A stretch of DNA of 46,623 bases, taken from contig JAKLJG010000017.1 in the NCBI GenBank assembly GCA_023151255.1, positions 1-46,623 of the forward strand. The letters are read 5' to 3'. The position numbers were made by a program, and so were the translations under genes. The notes beneath the pieces are model-generated. The model was not told the DNA's origin. It worked only from the letters and a program-made list of their open reading frames with translations, and did not search any database. Origin of the DNA: Cyclobacteriaceae bacterium. GTDB taxonomy: Bacteria; Bacteroidota; Bacteroidia; Cytophagales; Cyclobacteriaceae. Shown in pieces: positions 1 to 7,916 of this stretch. Numbering within the stretch: the stretch's first letter is position 1; each line of letters opens with the position of its first letter.

Positions 1-2
1 AT

Positions 3-1433
3 GTGGTCTTTATTTCCTTTGTTGGGTTACTGGCGGCAGTATTTGTTTTAAAATGGCGTGATCAAAACGCTTCGCAAGCCCTTCAAAAGGCATTGGAAGA
101 TCGTGAAATCGTAAACATTGAATTAACAAACCAGAATAGAAAACTGGAGGCCATTTCCTCTGAAATGGCCGCACAAAATGAAGAGATGTTGCAGCAAAAT
201 GAAGAACTGCAAACTAGCCATGAAATGCTTGAACAGGCTAACCAACTGATAACTGAACAACGGGCGAAGTTATTAGAGTATAATGTGGAGTTGGAGCGCC
301 TGGTGCGTGAAAAAAGCGCTGACTTATATATTACCAACGAAGAATTGGTGAAATCCAATAATGAATTGCGCCAGTTTTCATTTACGGTTTCGCATAACTT
401 GCGCGGGCCGGTGGCCCGCCTGCTGGGCCTGACCAACCTGATACGCCATTCCGAGAATAAACATGAAATAGCTGAACTTACGCGGTTTATTCACCAGTCT
501 GCCGGTGAACTGGATACTATATTAAAGGACCTTTCGCAGATCATTGATATTCGCAATGACTTGTACCGTGTGCGCGAACGCATTGTGCTGAAGGACGAAT
601 GGGATAAAGCCTTGTCGCTGGTGGGCAACCATACAGAATCAGCCCTGTTAACCGTAAATTTTGAAAAAGCTCCTTACCTGTATGGTATCCGCCCTATGAT
701 TCAAAGTATTTTTTATAACCTCATTAGTAATTCCTTTAAATACCGTTCGCCTAACCGTGTTTTGGCTATCCAGGCACGCAGCCACATGCTCCATCCCGGT
801 AAAACCATCATTGAAATAAGTGATAACGGTTTGGGTATTGATTTGAATAAACAGGCTGAAAATTTATTCAGATTATACAAAAGATTTCACCACCATGTAC
901 CCGGTAAAGGGTTGGGGTTATACCTGGTAAAGACTCAGTTAGAAATTATGGGTGGAAAGATTGAGGTTGAAAGCGAACCGGATAATGGAACCCTGTTCCG
1001 GTTGATATTGCCGGTACCCACCGATGTTGACAAACAGGTATTTTTCGAAAACGATGCAGCCCAACTTTATTACGATGCCAACATCAACAATACGGTTATT
1101 GTGTGGAAACGAAATATTACCAGTGAAGATTACCACAAAGTATTCGAAACGGTTCTGCATACCATTAAAACCTACAAAACCCCGGGTTGGATTGCCGACC
1201 TTCGCAATCAGGGGGTTGTACTGATTGAAGATCAGCAGTGGTTTATTAATAACGTACTTAGAACAGCTCATGACAATGGCCTAAAACGGATAGGTACCCT
1301 TGGTTTTAGCGATCCAATTCGAAGCGATTATTTTGCCCGAATGAAAGCCGTAACAGCCGAACTGAATATTGAATTACGAAATTTTGATTCCGCTGAACTG
1401 GCGGTAGCCTGGATGAAAAAGTTTGTTGTATAA
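3..1433 (+). CDS. Sensor histidine kinase, 5'-truncated by window edge
   Basis: Transmits a signal by autophosphorylation on His; the ligand is unknown. The visible part begins inside a membrane segment (residues 1-17), followed by a long Gln/Glu-rich coiled coil (about 25-120). The HisKA H-box is SHNLRGPVARL with His131, then the N-box (NLISNSFKY, about 239-247), G1 (DNGLGID, about 274-280) and G2 (GKGLGLYLVK, about 301-310). The last 125 residues, after the ATPase fold, form an extra domain that looks like the STAS/SpoIIAA-like fold; that assignment is by overall pattern only. No receiver domain is present, so the partner regulator is elsewhere. The GTG at position 3 is simply the first in-frame start-like codon; the true start and the sensor domain lie outside the window. 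Confidence 0.85.
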   Translation: MVFISFVGLLAAVFVLKWRDQNASQALQKALEDREIVNIELTNQNRKLEAISSEMAAQNEEMLQQNEELQTSHEMLEQANQLITEQRAKLLEYNVELERLVREKSADLYITNEELVKSNNELRQFSFTVSHNLRGPVARLLGLTNLIRHSENKHEIAELTRFIHQSAGELDTILKDLSQIIDIRNDLYRVRERIVLKDEWDKALSLVGNHTESALLTVNFEKAPYLYGIRPMIQSIFYNLISNSFKYRSPNRVLAIQARSHMLHPGKTIIEISDNGLGIDLNKQAENLFRLYKRFHHHVPGKGLGLYLVKTQLEIMGGKIEVESEPDNGTLFRLILPVPTDVDKQVFFENDAAQLYYDANINNTVIVWKRNITSEDYHKVFETVLHTIKTYKTPGWIADLRNQGVVLIEDQQWFINNVLRTAHDNGLKRIGTLGFSDPIRSDYFARMKAVTAELNIELRNFDSAELAVAWMKKFVV

Positions 1434-1469
1434 CCTGTACCCTAATACGGATTTTTAAATCCTTTCTGG

Positions 1470-1477
1470 TATTTTTG
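1470..1477 (+). promoter_or_regulatory. Putative -7 box (TATTTTTG) for ahcY
   Basis: The octamer matches the Bacteroidota consensus TAnnTTTG and lies 64 bases before the ahcY ATG, in the 108-bp gap after the kinase gene. It implies a 5' leader of about 55-60 bases. No clear -33 TTG is seen at the usual distance. The leader lacks the conserved core of SAH riboswitches. Confidence 0.4.
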
Positions 1478-1541
1478 TGCCCCTTGCCATAACATTTACT
1501 GTTTTGGCGGGTTCTTTAAGAGGTGAAAAATCTTTAAAAAC

Positions 1542-2843
1542 ATGGTAGAAACATTGAAATACAAGGTAAAAGACATTTCGTTAGCCGAATGGGGCCGCAA
1601 AGAGATTAAACTGGCCGAAGCCGAAATGCCCGGCCTGATGGCCATCCGCGAAGAGTATGGCTCAAAAAAACCTTTAAAAGGCGCCCGTATTGCCGGCTGC
1701 CTGCACATGACTATCCAAACGGCTGTGCTCATCGAAACGCTGATTGAATTGGGAGCCGAGGTTAGTTGGTCAAGCTGTAATATTTTCTCAACCCAGGATC
1801 ATGCCGCTGCCGCTATTGCTGCTGCCGGCATACCGGTTTTTGCATGGAAGGGCATGAACGAACAAGAGTTTGACTGGTGCATTGAGCAAACCCTGTTTGC
1901 GTTTAAAGATGGTAAACCGCTGAATATGATTCTGGATGATGGCGGAGACCTGACCAATATGGTGCTGGATCGCTTCCCTGAATTGGTGCCAGGCATTAAA
2001 GGTATTTCTGAAGAAACTACAACCGGTGTACACCGGCTAATGGAACGTGAAAAGCATGGCAAACTGCCGCTGCCAGCCATTAATATCAACGATTCAGTAA
2101 CCAAATCGAAGTTTGATAATAAATACGGTTGCAAAGAATCGCTGGTGGATGCCATCCGCAGGGCAACCGATATTATGCTGGCCGGAAAGGTGGCCGTGGT
2201 AGCCGGCTATGGCGATGTAGGTAAAGGTTCGGCCGCTTCCTTGCGTGGTGCCGGTGCCCGCGTAATTGTAACGGAAATTGATCCTATCTGCGCACTGCAG
2301 GCCGCTATGGATGGATTTGCCGTTAAAAAACTGGATGATGTGGTGGGTGATGTGGATATTGTGGTTACCGCTACCGGCAACTGCGATATTGTGGTTGACC
2401 GCCACTTTATGAAAATGAAAGACAAGGCCATTGTTTGCAACATCGGCCATTTCGATAACGAGATTGATGTGGCCTGGCTTCGCAAGAATGGATCATGGGA
2501 TACCATAAAACCGCAGGTAGATTTAATTACCCTGAAAAACGGTAACCAGATAATTCTGTTGGCCGAAGGCCGGTTGGTTAACCTGGGCTGTGCCACCGGG
2601 CATCCCTCATTTGTGATGTCCAACTCATTCACCAATCAAACCCTTGCACAGATTGAGCTCTGGACGAATTCATCAAAGTATGAGAATAAGGTTTACACCT
2701 TGCCCAAGCACCTCGATGAAAAGGTGGCGCGTCTTCATTTGAGCAAAATCGGGGTTGACCTGGAAGAGCTTAACGACAAGCAGGCTAACTACATTGGGGT
2801 TGATAAGCAAGGGCCCTTCAAGCCTGATTATTACCGTTATTAA
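1542..2843 (+). CDS. ahcY: Adenosylhomocysteinase (S-adenosylhomocysteine hydrolase)
   Basis: Cleaves S-adenosylhomocysteine to adenosine and homocysteine in the cytosol, removing the product inhibitor of methyltransferases. At 433 residues it has the usual length. Visible hallmarks are [11 protein letters not shown] (about 129-139), the NAD-binding loop [10 protein letters not shown] (about 222-231) with TEIDP after the second strand, [11 protein letters not shown], and the C-terminal end KPDYYRY, whose Lys and Tyr reach the NAD of the neighbouring subunit in known structures. The ATG is preceded by an A-rich stretch, as usual in this phylum. It appears to be a single-gene transcript, with a promoter box at 1470-1477 and an intrinsic terminator at 2869-2894. 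Confidence 0.97.
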   Translation: MVETLKYKVKDISLAEWGRKEIKLAEAEMPGLMAIREEYGSKKPLKGARIAGCLHMTIQTAVLIETLIELGAEVSWSSCNIFSTQDHAAAAIAAAGIPVFAWKGMNEQEFDWCIEQTLFAFKDGKPLNMILDDGGDLTNMVLDRFPELVPGIKGISEETTTGVHRLMEREKHGKLPLPAININDSVTKSKFDNKYGCKESLVDAIRRATDIMLAGKVAVVAGYGDVGKGSAASLRGAGARVIVTEIDPICALQAAMDGFAVKKLDDVVGDVDIVVTATGNCDIVVDRHFMKMKDKAIVCNIGHFDNEIDVAWLRKNGSWDTIKPQVDLITLKNGNQIILLAEGRLVNLGCATGHPSFVMSNSFTNQTLAQIELWTNSSKYENKVYTLPKHLDEKVARLHLSKIGVDLEELNDKQANYIGVDKQGPFKPDYYRY

Positions 2844-2868
2844 GGTCTGTTTTATTACATGAATGATG

Positions 2869-2894
2869 AACCCCGCAAAAAGCGGGGTTTTTCA
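2869..2894 (+). terminator. Intrinsic terminator after ahcY
   Basis: A perfect 8-bp stem AACCCCGC/GCGGGGTT (2869-2876 with 2882-2889) and a 5-base A loop are followed by a T run. It lies 26 bases after the ahcY stop codon. Confidence 0.85.
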
Positions 2895-2907
2895 TTTTGA
2901 AGCCTTC

Positions 2908-2915
2908 TATATTTG
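2908..2915 (+). promoter_or_regulatory. Putative -7 box (TATATTTG), leaderless type
   Basis: A full TAnnTTTG match ends four bases before the ATG at 2920, so transcription should start at or within a few bases of the start codon. It comes right after the ahcY terminator, which supports an independent transcript for the small gene downstream. Confidence 0.5.
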
Positions 2916-2919
2916 TACC

Positions 2920-3204
2920 ATGAAATTTTTAATTGCTAATGTGCTGATTGCAGTTGTTTTCCTGGGCTCTCCGGGTATGAAATCAAGGGTCGAGGATGAA
3001 GTTGAATTAGTCTGCATGCGTAAACAACATTCTACAAAAACCTGCCATTACAATTTTATGATAAATGGTATACCGTACCGCTATGTTGATAATGGCTGTA
3101 AGGAAACAAAAGAGGCCCTTATCAAAAAGGCCAAAGAAGGCAGACTTGCACTGGCAAAGGATTGGAAAGTAGATTGCCATCCGCAGAAAGAGACATCAAA
3201 CTAG
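2920..3204 (+). CDS. Small secreted protein of unknown function
   Basis: A 94-residue protein not recognised as any named family. Residues 1-20 (start MKFLIANVLIAVVFLG) form a signal peptide-like hydrophobic segment. The mature part is Lys-rich with four Cys: CMRK, CHYN, GCKE and a CHP near the end. These could pair as two disulfides in the periplasm. A longer frame opens at 2863, but that start lies inside the ahcY terminator; the ATG at 2920 sits directly behind a -7 box and begins the signal peptide, so it is preferred. The stop codon is only two bases from the end of the convergent anti-sigma gene. Confidence 0.6.
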   Translation: MKFLIANVLIAVVFLGSPGMKSRVEDEVELVCMRKQHSTKTCHYNFMINGIPYRYVDNGCKETKEALIKKAKEGRLALAKDWKVDCHPQKETSN

Positions 3205-3206
3205 CG

Positions 3207-3731
3207 TCACATCTGATGCATTTCGCGTCTGCGCTCAAACCAGGGTTTTAGTACGGTCCGGTCTAACACAATAAAGGCCAAAGCGATATTGGCAAGAATT
3301 ACCACGTTTACAATCAATCTCCCGTTAAAAGGGATAGCCGGGAGATTCCTTTCAAAATATGTATTAGGTATACCCAATTGATTCAAATTGATTGAGGAAA
3401 CGGTATCAAACATGCCGCTTGATAGGAGCAACGAGGCTAATCCAATCGTAAGCAGTGCACCGGCAAGCAACAAGATGCCGTTACGGGTTAAATAACCTGA
3501 TGATTGCGGTTGGTGCAGCCGGTTGATTACCCGTTCAGTAAAATTTTTTGAAGTTTCCTCTATGCGGACTGATTTCAGGAAGGTGTGGATTGTCCGGAGT
3601 TCCTCAAGGCGTTCTTTAGCCCGCTGGTTGCTTATGAGGGTTTGTTTAAGTGCATTTTGTTCCTCCGGATTCAGGCTTCCGTCAAGATAGTTCAGTAAAT
3701 AATCATCAGATATATCGGGTTGCTTTCCCAT
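3207..3731 (-). CDS. Membrane-bound anti-sigma factor-like protein
   Basis: Likely holds the adjacent ECF sigma factor inactive at the membrane. The N-terminus (ISDDYLLNYLDGSLNPEEQ, about 7-25) is the usual short helical opening of Bacteroidota anti-sigma proteins. It lacks the His-Cys-Cys zinc motif of ZAS proteins. Two membrane segments follow (about 84-105 and 137-160), with a loop of about 30 residues between them and a short basic tail. The gene starts 9 bases after the sigma gene stop, so the two are co-transcribed. The role is inferred from context and topology. Confidence 0.6.
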   Translation of the reverse strand: MGKQPDISDDYLLNYLDGSLNPEEQNALKQTLISNQRAKERLEELRTIHTFLKSVRIEETSKNFTERVINRLHQPQSSGYLTRNGILLLAGALLTIGLASLLLSSGMFDTVSSINLNQLGIPNTYFERNLPAIPFNGRLIVNVVILANIALAFIVLDRTVLKPWFERRREMHQM

Positions 3732-3740
3732 ACGTATTTT

Positions 3741-4298
3741 TTATAATGTTAATGCTTCCTTTTTTAATAACCGGGTAAGTTCATCGGCCAGGCGTTGCCG
3801 GGCACGGTGTATTCTTACTTTTACGGTGTTCGGTTGCATACCGGTTATTTCTGCTATTTCTTCCAGCGAGTGCTCCTTCAGGTAGAACAACGTAAGTGCA
3901 AGCCGGTCGGCTTCGTTTAAGATAGCCATCGCTGCGGTAATGAATTTCTTTTTATCATCCTTTTCCAACTGACTTTGGCTTTCCGCATACAGCCGCACAT
4001 CTGTTTTTTCTATTGACTGCAAAACTCCTTTTTGTTTTCGTTTATAACTCACAGCGGTATTGAAAACAATCCGGTAGAACCAGGTTGAAAATTTAGAATT
4101 ACGGTTAAAGTCCTTCAGGTGATGGTACGCTTTAACAAATGCATCCTGAGTTGCCTCTTCGGCCTCCGCACGGTCATTCAATATCTTTAATGCCAGTGTG
4201 AATCCATAGTTTTTATATTGGTCTACCAGCTCGGCATAGGCAAACTGGTGCCCGGCCAATACCTGGTCTATAATGGCGAACTCCTGTTCGGTTGTCAT
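3741..4298 (-). CDS. ECF-type RNA polymerase sigma factor
   Basis: A 185-residue ECF sigma factor. Region 2 is visible at about 15-90 (FAYAELVDQYKNYG, then AEEATQDAFVKAYHHL and FSTWFYRIVFNTAVSYKRK). Region 4 is at about 125-180 (LTLFYLKEHSLEEIAEITG with a helix-turn-helix, then VKVRIHRARQRLADEL). There is no region 1 or 3. It is first in a two-gene operon with the membrane anti-sigma-like gene, so release from that partner is the likely switch. The start was chosen at ATG 4298, the only one that retains the complete region 2. Confidence 0.92.
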   Translation of the reverse strand: MTTEQEFAIIDQVLAGHQFAYAELVDQYKNYGFTLALKILNDRAEAEEATQDAFVKAYHHLKDFNRNSKFSTWFYRIVFNTAVSYKRKQKGVLQSIEKTDVRLYAESQSQLEKDDKKKFITAAMAILNEADRLALTLFYLKEHSLEEIAEITGMQPNTVKVRIHRARQRLADELTRLLKKEALTL

Positions 4299-4433
4299 GA
4301 CGTACCGTTTGACGTTTCATTTTACGGATAAGTTACAGTATTTGCTTAGATTTAATAAGTAGCGATTTAGGTGTAACCCAGTAAACTGCTGAGGCGTCAA
4401 AGAGAAAAAATACAGCAATTAATTTTAAAAACT

Positions 4434-4796
4434 ATGGAAATCGTTCCCATTTTCGGCATTATGATACCTATTATAGGTATAATCGGTGCATTTATAATGA
4501 TCGTTTACCTGCGCAGGTTTGAAAATGCCGAGCGCATGGCCATGATTGAGAAGGGGGTTGATCCTTCGCTATTTACCAAAAAGGCAAGGCAGAGCAGTTC
4601 GGGTACACTTCGTGCCTCCCTGTTATTTATCGGGGCGGGAGCGGGGCTGCTTATTGCTTACTTTCTCGACAGGGCTTTTAATATGGAGGAGGTGGCCTAT
4701 TTTTCCATGCTCTTTATTTTTGGCGGCTTGGGTCTTGGCGCTGCCTACCTGATAGAAGAGAAGAAGATCAGGGAAGAGCGGAACGTAAACCATTAA
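4434..4796 (+). CDS. DUF6249-type small membrane protein
   Basis: A 120-residue inner-membrane protein with three hydrophobic segments (about 5-26, 59-78 and 86-107). Between the first two is a charged cytoplasmic loop containing ERMAMIEKGVDPSLF, a phrase recurring in Bacteroidota proteins annotated as DUF6249. Function is unknown. It is transcribed away from the ECF sigma gene across a 135-bp gap, so it may be a target or partner of that system; this is a guess from position only. The C-terminal tail is highly charged. Confidence 0.65.
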   Translation: MEIVPIFGIMIPIIGIIGAFIMIVYLRRFENAERMAMIEKGVDPSLFTKKARQSSSGTLRASLLFIGAGAGLLIAYFLDRAFNMEEVAYFSMLFIFGGLGLGAAYLIEEKKIREERNVNH

Positions 4797-4802
4797 CTAT
4801 TA

Positions 4803-4854
4803 AGTTGCAAGTTACTGCTTTGAGCTTGTAGCTTAATGGCTCTAACTTGCAACT
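4803..4854. terminator. Long hairpin between convergent genes
   Basis: Perfect 12-bp arms AGTTGCAAGTTA (4803-4814) and TAACTTGCAACT (4843-4854) enclose 28 bases that can form an inner GAGC/GCTC stem. The hairpin almost fills the 65-bp gap between two convergent stop codons and has a T run on the + side (4858-4862). It probably works as a bidirectional terminator. Confidence 0.6.
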
Positions 4855-4861
4855 AACTTTT

Positions 4862-6307
4862 TTACCAATACCACTCCATTATTGTTATGGAGACGAGCCA
4901 GATGATAAGAACTGAAATAATGTTCAGCAAAGCTCCGGCCTTGACCATATCCTGAATGCGGATGTGACCGCTGGAAAATACGATGGCATTAGGTGGTGTG
5001 GCAATGGGCGACATTAATGCAATGCTGGCTCCTAATGTTACTGGCAGTCCTAACAAAATGGGGTTCACCTGCATAACCTGTGCTATGCCAAATACGACAG
5101 GCACAAACACATTTACCAACGCCACATTGCTCATCACTTCTGAGAGCGAAACGGAGATGATAATCAGGCTTAGCGTTAACCATATACTGTACTGACTTTG
5201 CCCGGCAACCCAGGTGCCAACAGCCGGAATAATTCCGGAAACACTAAGTCCTTCGGCCAGACATAAGCCGCCACCGAAAAGAAATAAAATACCCCAGCCC
5301 ATTTTTTCGGTATCCGGCCAGTGCAAAATAAATTCACCACGTTTGAAGTTTATCGGAACAATAAACATCAGTACTCCGCCAAAAACAGCAATGGTGGTGT
5401 CATTAAGAAAATCCCAGGCTAATACGGAATTAATTGGCTGCTGGAACATCCACAGAAATGCAGTAATTGAAAAGACAATCAAAACCAGTTTTTCACTCTT
5501 TTGTAATGGTCCTAATGCGGTTAAACGTGTTAGTAACAACTGGTCTGAACCTGGAATTTTCGGTAGGCGGTTAGGAAATAAAATCCGGGTTACAACAATG
5601 TAATTAGCTAAAACCAACAATGTTGCCACCGGAAACCCAACAATAAACCACTCGGCAAACGAAATCTTGATTTGAAACATATCATTGAGAATACCGGCAA
5701 ATACCACGTTGGGTGGCGTACCGATAATGGTAGCCATGCCTCCCAGTGAAGCAGCATAGCCAACAGACAGCATAAGCCCCAAGGCAAAATTTCGTTCGCC
5801 CGGATGTTCAGTTCTTTGGGCATCCGCGGGATTGGTAATAATTAGCCGAACAACGGAAGTGGCAATGGGCAACATCATCATGGCTGTTGCGGTATTGCTT
5901 ATCCACATGCTTAGGAATGCCGTGGCAAGCATAAAGCCGAGGATGATTCCGTTACCCGAGGTGCCCGTTAACCGGATGAGGTTAAGGGCAATACGTTCGT
6001 GTAACCGGTGTTTTTCCAGTGCCAGGGCAATCATAAAACCGCCCATGAACAAAAATATTATCGGGTTAGCATAGGGCGCAGTAGCAGCGCTGATTTTCAT
6101 AACCCCCATCAATGGAAAGCCTATCATGGGCAGGAAAGCCGTTACCGGAATGGGCACCGCTTCAGTAACCCACCAGGTGAGCATCCATGCGGCAAGGGCG
6201 AGTACGGCAGGAGCTTTTGGCGAAATCAGGTCGGCCGGAAACAACAGTATGACGAGCACGAAGAGCAAAGGCCCCAGAAAAAATCCGATACGGTTTGAAA
6301 TGTGCAC
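4862..6307 (-). CDS. SLC13/DASS-family sodium:anion symporter
   Basis: An inner-membrane carrier of the divalent anion:Na+ symporter family (di- or tricarboxylates, sometimes sulfate); the substrate cannot be read from the sequence. Many hydrophobic segments are present, with two family-type hairpin motifs: SNTATAMMMLPIATS in the first half and SNVALVNVFVPVVF in the second, matching the SNT-type binding signatures. TPPNVV and TPPNAIVF follow the two motifs, again as in the family. The frame opens at a TTG at 6334, but that codon lies in the stem of a strong terminator; GTG 6307, giving VHISNRIGFF, is a better start (481 residues). Confidence 0.88.
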   Translation of the reverse strand: MHISNRIGFFLGPLLFVLVILLFPADLISPKAPAVLALAAWMLTWWVTEAVPIPVTAFLPMIGFPLMGVMKISAATAPYANPIIFLFMGGFMIALALEKHRLHERIALNLIRLTGTSGNGIILGFMLATAFLSMWISNTATAMMMLPIATSVVRLIITNPADAQRTEHPGERNFALGLMLSVGYAASLGGMATIIGTPPNVVFAGILNDMFQIKISFAEWFIVGFPVATLLVLANYIVVTRILFPNRLPKIPGSDQLLLTRLTALGPLQKSEKLVLIVFSITAFLWMFQQPINSVLAWDFLNDTTIAVFGGVLMFIVPINFKRGEFILHWPDTEKMGWGILFLFGGGLCLAEGLSVSGIIPAVGTWVAGQSQYSIWLTLSLIIISVSLSEVMSNVALVNVFVPVVFGIAQVMQVNPILLGLPVTLGASIALMSPIATPPNAIVFSSGHIRIQDMVKAGALLNIISVLIIWLVSITIMEWYW

Positions 6308-6332
6308 TGTATTTGATTTAGCAGCTAAAAAC

Positions 6333-6356
6333 AAACCCCGGAGGTTCCGGGGTTTT
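6333..6356 (-). terminator. Intrinsic terminator after RRM gene
   Basis: A perfect 10-bp stem, AAACCCCGGA (6333-6342) with TCCGGGGTTT (6346-6355), and a 3-base loop. Read on the minus strand it is followed by TTTGTTTTT-like sequence. It sits 9 bases past the RRM gene stop and separates it from the transporter gene. Confidence 0.88.
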
Positions 6357-6364
6357 AGATTTTG

Positions 6365-6622
6365 TTAGTCGTTACCCGATGGCTTTGGGTTAGCAGGTTT
6401 TACCACAATAACACGGCCATCAAACTCTTTTTCATTTAATCCTTCAATGGCCGCGCGGGCTTCATCATCATTGGGCATTTCTACGAATCCATATCCTTTC
6501 GAACGGCCGGTTTCGCGGTCTTTTACAATCTTTGCTGAAGTAACCTGTCCGTATTTTTCAAATTCCTTCTGCAGGTCTTCCGAGCGGGTTTTGAAATTCA
6601 GTTTAGCAACAAAAATGTTCAT
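6365..6622 (-). CDS. RRM-domain RNA-binding protein
   Basis: An 85-residue single RNA recognition motif protein, of the small type common in Bacteroidota and Cyanobacteria. RNP2 is IFVAKL (2-7) and RNP1 is KGYGFVEM (about 42-49). These aromatic residues stack on single-stranded RNA bases. The C-terminus is a short tail, KPANPKPSGND. The frame opens earlier, at 6649, but MNIFVAKL at 6622 is the canonical N-terminus of the fold. Its transcript has a -7 box at 6681-6688 and a stable hairpin in the leader (6653-6680), which may allow self-control. Its role may be post-transcriptional regulation; the RNA targets are unknown. Confidence 0.93.
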   Translation of the reverse strand: MNIFVAKLNFKTRSEDLQKEFEKYGQVTSAKIVKDRETGRSKGYGFVEMPNDDEARAAIEGLNEKEFDGRVIVVKPANPKPSGND

Positions 6623-6652
6623 GGTACAAGGTGAAATTAAGTAAAACAAACT

Positions 6653-6680
6653 TTTAGGCCGCTTTGCTGTTCGGCCTAAA
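6653..6680 (-). promoter_or_regulatory. 5' UTR hairpin of RRM gene / terminator of pgk operon
   Basis: A perfect 9-bp inverted repeat TTTAGGCCG (6653-6661) and CGGCCTAAA (6672-6680) with a 10-base loop. On the minus strand it is followed by a T-rich stretch, so it can end transcripts coming from pgk. It also lies immediately downstream of the RRM -7 box, so RRM mRNA must begin with it. Confidence 0.6.
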
Positions 6681-6688
6681 CAAATATA
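6681..6688 (-). promoter_or_regulatory. Putative -7 box (TATATTTG) of RRM gene
   Basis: A full TAnnTTTG match on the minus strand, about 60 bases before the start codon at 6622. No good -33 TTG is seen. The predicted start point falls at the first bases of the hairpin at 6653-6680. Confidence 0.5.
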
Positions 6689-6717
6689 GAATAAAAATTT
6701 TGTTACGCCAGTTGGCT

Positions 6718-7905
6718 TTACTGGTTCAACGCCTGTACACCCGGAAGGACTTTTCCTTCAAAATACTCAAGCAGGGCTCCGCCTCCGGTGGAGACATAAC
6801 TTACTTTTTCAGCCAGGCCAAACTGGTTTACGGCAGCAGCGGAATCGCCCCCGCCAACTAGTGAGAATGCGCCATGGTTGGTTGCCCGGACTACCGCTTC
6901 GGCCACCGCTTTTGTTCCTCCGGCAAATTTTTCCATTTCAAAAACACCCATGGGGCCATTCCACAAAATGGTTTTTGATTGTTCAATTACACCGGCAAAA
7001 ACCTGTGCAGCCTGCGGACCGATATCAAGCCCCATCCAGCCATTTGGTATTACATTGTTATTTGCAATATCGGTGTTGGCGTGGGCATCAAATTTATCGG
7101 CAATGATAGAGTCGATGGGCAGGTGTAATTCAACGTTTTTGGCCTTGGCCTGCTGTATTAACGATTTGGCTAAATCCAGTTTATCCGCTTCTACCAATGA
7201 GTTGCCCACGTTTCCGCCAAGCGCCTTGAAAAACGTGTACGCCATACCACCGCCTATTATTAAATGATTTATGTTGTTGAGTAATTGCTCAATGAGCAGG
7301 ATTTTATCGGAAATTTTAGCACCTCCCATAATGGCTGTAAACGGGCGCTCGGCATTCTCCATTACTTTTCTGGCATTAGCCAATTCGGCTGCCATCACAT
7401 ACCCGGCACATTTTTCTTTTAAAAACTTTGCCACAATGGTGGTGGAGGCATGGGCACGGTGGGCCGTTCCGAACGCATCGTTTACATACACATCGCCATG
7501 CCTGGATAATTTTTCTGCAAATGCTTCATCGCCTTTTTCTTCCTGTTTGTAAAAGCGAAGATTTTCGAGGAGCAGCACTTCGCCAGGTTTTAATGCAGCT
7601 GATAACCGGTAGGCCTCATCGCCAATACAATCCGGGGCGAACAGTACTTTTTTACCAAGTAGTTTTTCAGTAACAGGAATGGTATGTTTAAGTGAATATT
7701 TATCATCGGGCCCCTCTTTTGGGCGGCCCAGGTGCGACATGAGTACACAACTGCCGCCATCCTGAAGGATTTTTTTTAGTGTAGGTATGGTGGCACGTAT
7801 CCGGTTGTCATCGGTAACATTATACTGTTTATCCAGCGGTACGTTAAAATCCACACGGATTAACGCGCGTTTTCCTGAGAAATTAATCTGGTCAATGGTT
7901 TTCAT
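6718..7905 (-). CDS. pgk: Phosphoglycerate kinase
   Basis: Interconverts 1,3-bisphosphoglycerate + ADP and 3-phosphoglycerate + ATP in cytosolic glycolysis and gluconeogenesis. At 395 residues it is full length. The signature RVDFNVPLD is at 17-25, SHLGRPK at about 58-64, then the hinge and C-terminal nucleotide domain with [21 protein letters not shown] and the C-terminal GGGDSAAAV loop that binds ATP phosphates. It is the last gene of a tsaC-pfk-pgk operon (11 bases after pfk), which places two glycolytic steps under one promoter. Transcription probably ends at the hairpin 6653-6680. Confidence 0.97.
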   Translation of the reverse strand: MKTIDQINFSGKRALIRVDFNVPLDKQYNVTDDNRIRATIPTLKKILQDGGSCVLMSHLGRPKEGPDDKYSLKHTIPVTEKLLGKKVLFAPDCIGDEAYRLSAALKPGEVLLLENLRFYKQEEKGDEAFAEKLSRHGDVYVNDAFGTAHRAHASTTIVAKFLKEKCAGYVMAAELANARKVMENAERPFTAIMGGAKISDKILLIEQLLNNINHLIIGGGMAYTFFKALGGNVGNSLVEADKLDLAKSLIQQAKAKNVELHLPIDSIIADKFDAHANTDIANNNVIPNGWMGLDIGPQAAQVFAGVIEQSKTILWNGPMGVFEMEKFAGGTKAVAEAVVRATNHGAFSLVGGGDSAAAVNQFGLAEKVSYVSTGGGALLEYFEGKVLPGVQALNQ

Positions 7906-7916
7906 GGTTCAATAAT

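Noticed and set aside
1478-1541. Possible SAH riboswitch upstream of ahcY
   Set aside because: The leader is only about 60 bases and does not contain the conserved core or the expected pseudoknot arms.
6308-6334. Upstream TTG start for the anion symporter
   Set aside because: The codon lies within the stem of the strong terminator at 6333-6356; GTG 6307 is more plausible.
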